NCBI RefSeq assembly: GCF_002214365.1
Contig: NZ_CP014854.1
Span: forward strand, 372,001 to 436,000
Direction: 5' to 3'
Length of the DNA stretch: 64,000 nt
DNA from: Thermococcus celer Vu 13 = JCM 8558
GTDB lineage: Archaea; Methanobacteriota_B; Thermococci; Thermococcales; Thermococcaceae
Part shown: positions 60,939 through 64,000 of the stretch, one piece after another
Position numbering within the stretch: the first letter of the stretch is position 1
Layout: the number at the start of each line of letters is the position of its first letter
Notes under the pieces: model-generated
Databases searched by the model: none
The model's input: the letters and a program-made list of their open reading frames with translations, nothing else
Told to the model about the DNA's origin: nothing
Made by a program: the position numbers and the translations under genes

Positions 60939-61733
60939 ATGGAGAAGGAGAAGGTTCGCATCGGGTTCTACGCCCTCACCTCATGCTACGGCTGTCAGCT
61001 GCAGTTCGCCATGATGGACGAGATACTCCAGCTCATCCCGAGGGCGGAGATAGTGTGCTGGTACATGATTGAGAGGGACTCCTACGAGGACGAGCCCGTG
61101 GACATAGCCTTCATAGAGGGGAGCGTCTCCACGGAGGAGGAGGCCGAGCTCGTTAAGAGGATACGGGAGAACGCGAAGGTTGTGGTGGCCGTGGGGGCCT
61201 GCGCAACCCAGGGCGGGGTGCAGAGCTGGGAGCAGGAGAAAAGCCTGGAAGAGCTGTGGAAGGCCGTCTACGGAGATGCAAAGGTGAAGTTCCAGCCCAA
61301 GCTTGCCAAACCCGTCGATGAGTACATCAAGGTAGATTACCGGATCTACGGCTGCCCGCCGGAGAAGAGGGACTTCCTCTACGCCCTCGGCACCTTCCTC
61401 GTCGGTTCGTGGCCGGAGGACATAGATTATCCGGTCTGCGTGGAGTGCAGGCTGAAGGGAAACAGCTGTATCCTCATCGAGAAGGGCGAGCCCTGCCTCG
61501 GTCCGCTCACGAGGGCCGGTTGCGACGCCCGCTGTCCGGGCTTTGGGGTGGCGTGCATCGGATGCAGGGGGGCGATAGACTACGACGTCGCCTGGTTCGA
61601 CTCCCTCGCCAGGACGTTCAGGGAGAAGGGGCTCACGAAGGAGGAGATACTCCAGCGCATGAAGATATTCAACGGCCACAACCCGAGACTCGAGGAGATG
61701 GTCGAGAAGGTCTTTCAGGGGGTGGAAGAATGA
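60939..61733 (+). CDS. hydD: Cytosolic NiFe hydrogenase delta (small) subunit
   Basis: The 264-residue small subunit with iron-sulfur clusters: [38 protein letters not shown] and a C-terminal Cys set ([40 protein letters not shown], then CIGCRG). Start at 60939 follows GAGGTGGTGAAG. It relays electrons to the HydA active site. Confidence 0.94.
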   Translation: MEKEKVRIGFYALTSCYGCQLQFAMMDEILQLIPRAEIVCWYMIERDSYEDEPVDIAFIEGSVSTEEEAELVKRIRENAKVVVAVGACATQGGVQSWEQEKSLEELWKAVYGDAKVKFQPKLAKPVDEYIKVDYRIYGCPPEKRDFLYALGTFLVGSWPEDIDYPVCVECRLKGNSCILIEKGEPCLGPLTRAGCDARCPGFGVACIGCRGAIDYDVAWFDSLARTFREKGLTKEEILQRMKIFNGHNPRLEEMVEKVFQGVEE

Positions 61734-63019
61734 AGGAGATCTACCTTCCAATCACCGTTGACCATATAGCGAGGGTCGAGGGAAAGGGCGGCGTTGAGAT
61801 AGTCGTGGGCGACGATGGTGTCAAAGAGGTCAGGCTCAACATCATAGAGGGCCCGCGCTTCTTCGAGGCCATAACCGTGGGCAAGAAGCTTGAGGAGGCG
61901 CTGGCGGTTTACCCGAGGATATGTTCCTTCTGCTCCGCCGCCCACAAGCTCACCGCGGTTGAGGCGGCGGAGAAGGCGGTCGGTTTTGAACCCCGCGAGG
62001 AGATTCAGGCCCTGAGGGAGGTCTTATACATTGGCGACATGATAGAGAGCCACGCGCTTCACCTCTACCTCCTCGTCCTGCCGGATTACCTCGGGTACTC
62101 CAGTCCGCTCAAGATGGTGGAGGAATACAGGAAGGAGATAAATATCGCCCTTGAGCTCAAGAACCTCGGGGGCTGGATGATGGACGAGCTCGGGAGCAGG
62201 GCGATACACCAGGAAAACGCGGTTCTCGGGGGTTTTGGAAAACTGCCCGGCAAGGGCACCCTCGAGCTCATGAAGAAGCGCCTCGCTGAGGCGCTCCCGA
62301 AGGCCGAGTACACCTTCGAGCTCTTCACGAAACTGGAGCAGTACGCGGAGGTCGAGGGGCCGATAATCCACATGGCGGTGAGGCCACGCAACGACGTTTA
62401 CGGGATATACGGCGATGCCATAAGCGTCAGCGACGGCTTCGAGTTCCCGAGCGAGGATTACAAAAAGCACATGGTGGAGCGCGTCGTTGAGCACAGCTTC
62501 GCCAAGCACAGCTTCTACAACGGGGAGAAACCCTTCATGACCGGCGCGATATCCCGCCTCACCAACCACGCCGACAAACTCTACGGGAGGGCGAAGGAGC
62601 TCTACGAGAGTCACAGGGAGTTATTCAGACCGACAAACCCCTTCACCAACAACCTCGCCCAGGCCCTCGAGCTGGTATACTTCACGGAGAGGGCGATGGA
62701 TCTAATAGACGAGGCCCTCGCGAGGTGGCCTGTGAGGCCGAGGGATGAGGTGGAGGTCAGGGACGGCTTCGGCGTCGCCACGACCGAGGCCCCGCGCGGG
62801 ATACTCGTCTACGCCCTCGGGGTGAAGGACGGTAGGGTCTCCCACGCGGACATCATAACGCCGACCGCCTTCAACCTGGCGATGATGGAGGAGCACGTCA
62901 GGATGATGGCGGAGAAGCACTACAACGACGAGCCGGAGAGGCTCAAGCTCCTCGCTGAGATGGTGGTCAGGGCCTACGACCCGTGCATCTCCTGTTCGGT
63001 GCACGTGGCGAGGCTCTAA
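61730..63019 (+). CDS. hydA: Cytosolic NiFe hydrogenase alpha (large) subunit
   Basis: The 429-residue NiFe subunit: N-terminal [16 protein letters not shown], first active-site cysteine pair in [11 protein letters not shown], and C-terminal pair in DPCISCSVH followed by VARL. The last four residues after His would be removed by a maturation protease, for which a gene lies at 63268. The ATG overlaps the hydD stop by four bases. The complex couples H2 and NADP(H) in the cytosol. Confidence 0.95.
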   Translation: MKEIYLPITVDHIARVEGKGGVEIVVGDDGVKEVRLNIIEGPRFFEAITVGKKLEEALAVYPRICSFCSAAHKLTAVEAAEKAVGFEPREEIQALREVLYIGDMIESHALHLYLLVLPDYLGYSSPLKMVEEYRKEINIALELKNLGGWMMDELGSRAIHQENAVLGGFGKLPGKGTLELMKKRLAEALPKAEYTFELFTKLEQYAEVEGPIIHMAVRPRNDVYGIYGDAISVSDGFEFPSEDYKKHMVERVVEHSFAKHSFYNGEKPFMTGAISRLTNHADKLYGRAKELYESHRELFRPTNPFTNNLAQALELVYFTERAMDLIDEALARWPVRPRDEVEVRDGFGVATTEAPRGILVYALGVKDGRVSHADIITPTAFNLAMMEEHVRMMAEKHYNDEPERLKLLAEMVVRAYDPCISCSVHVARL

Positions 63020-63071
63020 GGTCTTTCCCAAATTTTTTAATGATAAACGAAAGAGAAAAGCAGGGGAGAAC

Positions 63072-63263
63072 ATGGCCGAGGATATTGGGTCGTCTCGGAG
63101 AACGCTCACCAAAGCCACGGAGCTCACCGAGAAGTACGGCATGTTGCCCAACGACGCCCTGATACTCGCCACCGGTATCGAGCATGGCTTCGTCTTGGCG
63201 ACCCTTGATGATGATTTCTTTGAGCCCGCGGAGGCAGAGAACGTTGAGATCATAACGGGGTGA
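63072..63263 (+). pseudogene. C-terminal fragment of a PIN-domain (VapC-like) protein
   Basis: 63 codons match only the C-terminal part of PIN-domain proteins: ATELTEKYGMLPNDALILAT, then GIEHGFVLATLDDDF and VEIITG, holding the final acidic residues. The N-terminal strand with the first catalytic Asp is missing, and no VapB-like gene is present. The residues before TELTEKYG are unlike the family. It ends five bases before the protease gene. Remnant of a toxin-type nuclease. Confidence 0.7.
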
Positions 63264-63267
63264 TCCC

Positions 63268-63717
63268 GTGAGAACCCTCGTCCTCGCCCTCGGCAACGAG
63301 CTCATGACCGACGACGGGGTGGGCCTCAGGGCCGGCCGGCTTCTCCTCGAGAGGGGTTGCAACGTCCTTGAGGTGGGCACGGACGTCTTCCGGCTCTCCA
63401 GCTATTACAACGGAGAGGAGAGGCTGATAGTCATCGACGCCATCCTGAGTGGAGAACTAAAACCCGGAGAGGTGATCCACCTCCAGGGCGAGGAGGTTTT
63501 CGAGAAGCTCAGGGCGGAGATACGGAGCGCCCACTTCATGGGGGCGATAGAGGGGCTCAAACTGCTGATGTCGCTTGACGAACGATTGAAAAACGCTGAG
63601 CTCCACTTCATCGGCGTCGTTGCTAAGCGAATAGACCTCGGAACGGAACTCAGCGAAGAGGTCAGGAACGCCCTTCCCCGGGTCGTTGAGCTCGTCGAAG
63701 AATTATGTAAAAATTGA
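63268..63717 (+). CDS. Hydrogenase maturation protease (HyaD/HycI/FrxA type)
   Basis: A 149-residue endopeptidase with the family motif GNELMTDDGVGLRAG (nickel-ligand Asp) near residue 8, IDAILSGELKPGEV (second Asp, about 57) and SAHFMGAIEGL (His, about 91). It removes the C-terminal tail of a NiFe large subunit after nickel insertion. The start GTG at 63268 follows GGGGTGATCCC. It lies 250 bases behind hydA, and the VARL tail of HydA is the probable target. Confidence 0.9.
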   Translation: MRTLVLALGNELMTDDGVGLRAGRLLLERGCNVLEVGTDVFRLSSYYNGEERLIVIDAILSGELKPGEVIHLQGEEVFEKLRAEIRSAHFMGAIEGLKLLMSLDERLKNAELHFIGVVAKRIDLGTELSEEVRNALPRVVELVEELCKN

Positions 63718-63747
63718 GTTAAATAATTGAGGAATTGCAGGAGAACG

Positions 63748-64000
63748 TCACTGGAAGAGGGGGAGCGCTTCCCTTACCCGCTTGAGAAGCTCCCTCTTCG
63801 CCTCGCCCTCCTCGAGGGCGACCTCCAGCACCTCGTCTATGGTCTCGACGGGAACTATCCGGATCCTCTCCGCCTTGTCCTTGCTGAGGAAAACGTCCTT
63901 CTCGTTGCTCTTGGGGATTACGACGGTCTTTACGCCGGCCTCTATCGCGGCCTCTATCTTCGGCGTGGCGCCGCCTATCGGTAGCACCTCGCCCCTAACG
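63748..64000 (-). CDS. lon: ATP-dependent Lon protease, C-terminal part (cut by window end)
   Basis: The minus strand reads [20 protein letters not shown], then [18 protein letters not shown] and an acidic/basic helical tail that ends in LPLFQ. The first segment holds the end of the Lon protease domain with the catalytic Lys neighbourhood (GGATPK). The gene starts beyond the right edge of the window; archaeal LonB is membrane anchored. Convergent with the maturation protease gene. Confidence 0.9.
   Translation of the reverse strand, partial: VRGEVLPIGGATPKIEAAIEAGVKTVVIPKSNEKDVFLSKDKAERIRIVPVETIDEVLEVALEEGEAKRELLKRVREALPLFQ

Noticed and set aside
1-64000. tRNA, rRNA and CRISPR genes
   Set aside because: No TTCGA-type T-loop with matching acceptor stem, no rRNA segments and no regularly spaced repeats were recognised by eye; a covariance-model scan would be needed to be certain.

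Overview
The window is chromosomal DNA from a hyperthermophilic euryarchaeon of the order Thermococcales, most likely a Thermococcus. The evidence is the soluble NADP-type hydrogenase operon hydBGDA, a seven-gene 2-oxoacid:ferredoxin oxidoreductase cluster, archaeal-type enzymes (CTP-dependent riboflavin kinase, archaeal S-adenosylmethionine synthetase, the archaeosine radical SAM enzyme RaSEA, LonB), TATA-type promoters, GGTGAT-like ribosome binding sites and SurR-like operators. Most of the window is dense, GC-rich core genome; several stretches are clearly AT-richer and accessory.

Layout. 0-3.5 kb: hypothetical gene, ftsY, surE, RaSEA. 3.5-6 kb: a secreted cysteine-peptidase-like protein with two paralogous membrane proteins, plus the remnant of a second peptidase copy. 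6-11.7 kb: korDABC followed by a paralogous oxidoreductase lacking its own ferredoxin subunit. 12.3-12.9 kb: decayed IS6-like element. 12.9-17.7 kb: an AT-rich island with two matched 46-residue cysteine-bearing peptides, a radical SAM/SPASM enzyme with an N-terminal recognition-type domain, an ABC exporter and small membrane proteins; this looks like a RiPP (modified peptide) cluster and is the most novel item here. 17.7-18.9 kb: three decaying genes (ArsR-like regulator, DUF211 protein, ion/bile-acid-type permease). 19-34.6 kb: housekeeping genes (metG, proS, an aromatic aminotransferase, mat and others), two TauE/SafE permeases and a membrane-anchored regulator. 34.7-42.6 kb: translin-like protein, endonuclease V, ribK, a DHH phosphoesterase, a DUF2226-type protein, and two guide RNAs that are not protein genes: a C/D box RNA (40.7 kb, minus) and a two-hairpin H/ACA RNA (41.8-41.9 kb, plus). 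42.6-46.7 kb: secreted and ligand-binding surface proteins, a SPASM-only protein and an OsmC-family protein. 46.9-58.7 kb: a second radical SAM/SPASM enzyme with a divergent regulator, a third TauE permease, two ABC-2 exporters, and a scarred region (51.7-54.6 kb) with a FmdE/ABC-ATPase deletion junction, a 62-bp tandem duplication and a second IS remnant. 58.8-64 kb: hydBGDA with a SurR-like site, a PIN-domain remnant, a hydrogenase maturation protease and the 3' end of lon.

Functional links. The 2-oxoacid oxidoreductases reduce ferredoxin during peptide fermentation, and the cytosolic hydrogenase exchanges electrons between NADP(H) and H2; the nearby protease probably processes a NiFe large subunit. 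SurR-like sites upstream of hydB and of the FmdE fragment suggest sulfur-responsive control. No rRNA, tRNA or CRISPR array was recognised.
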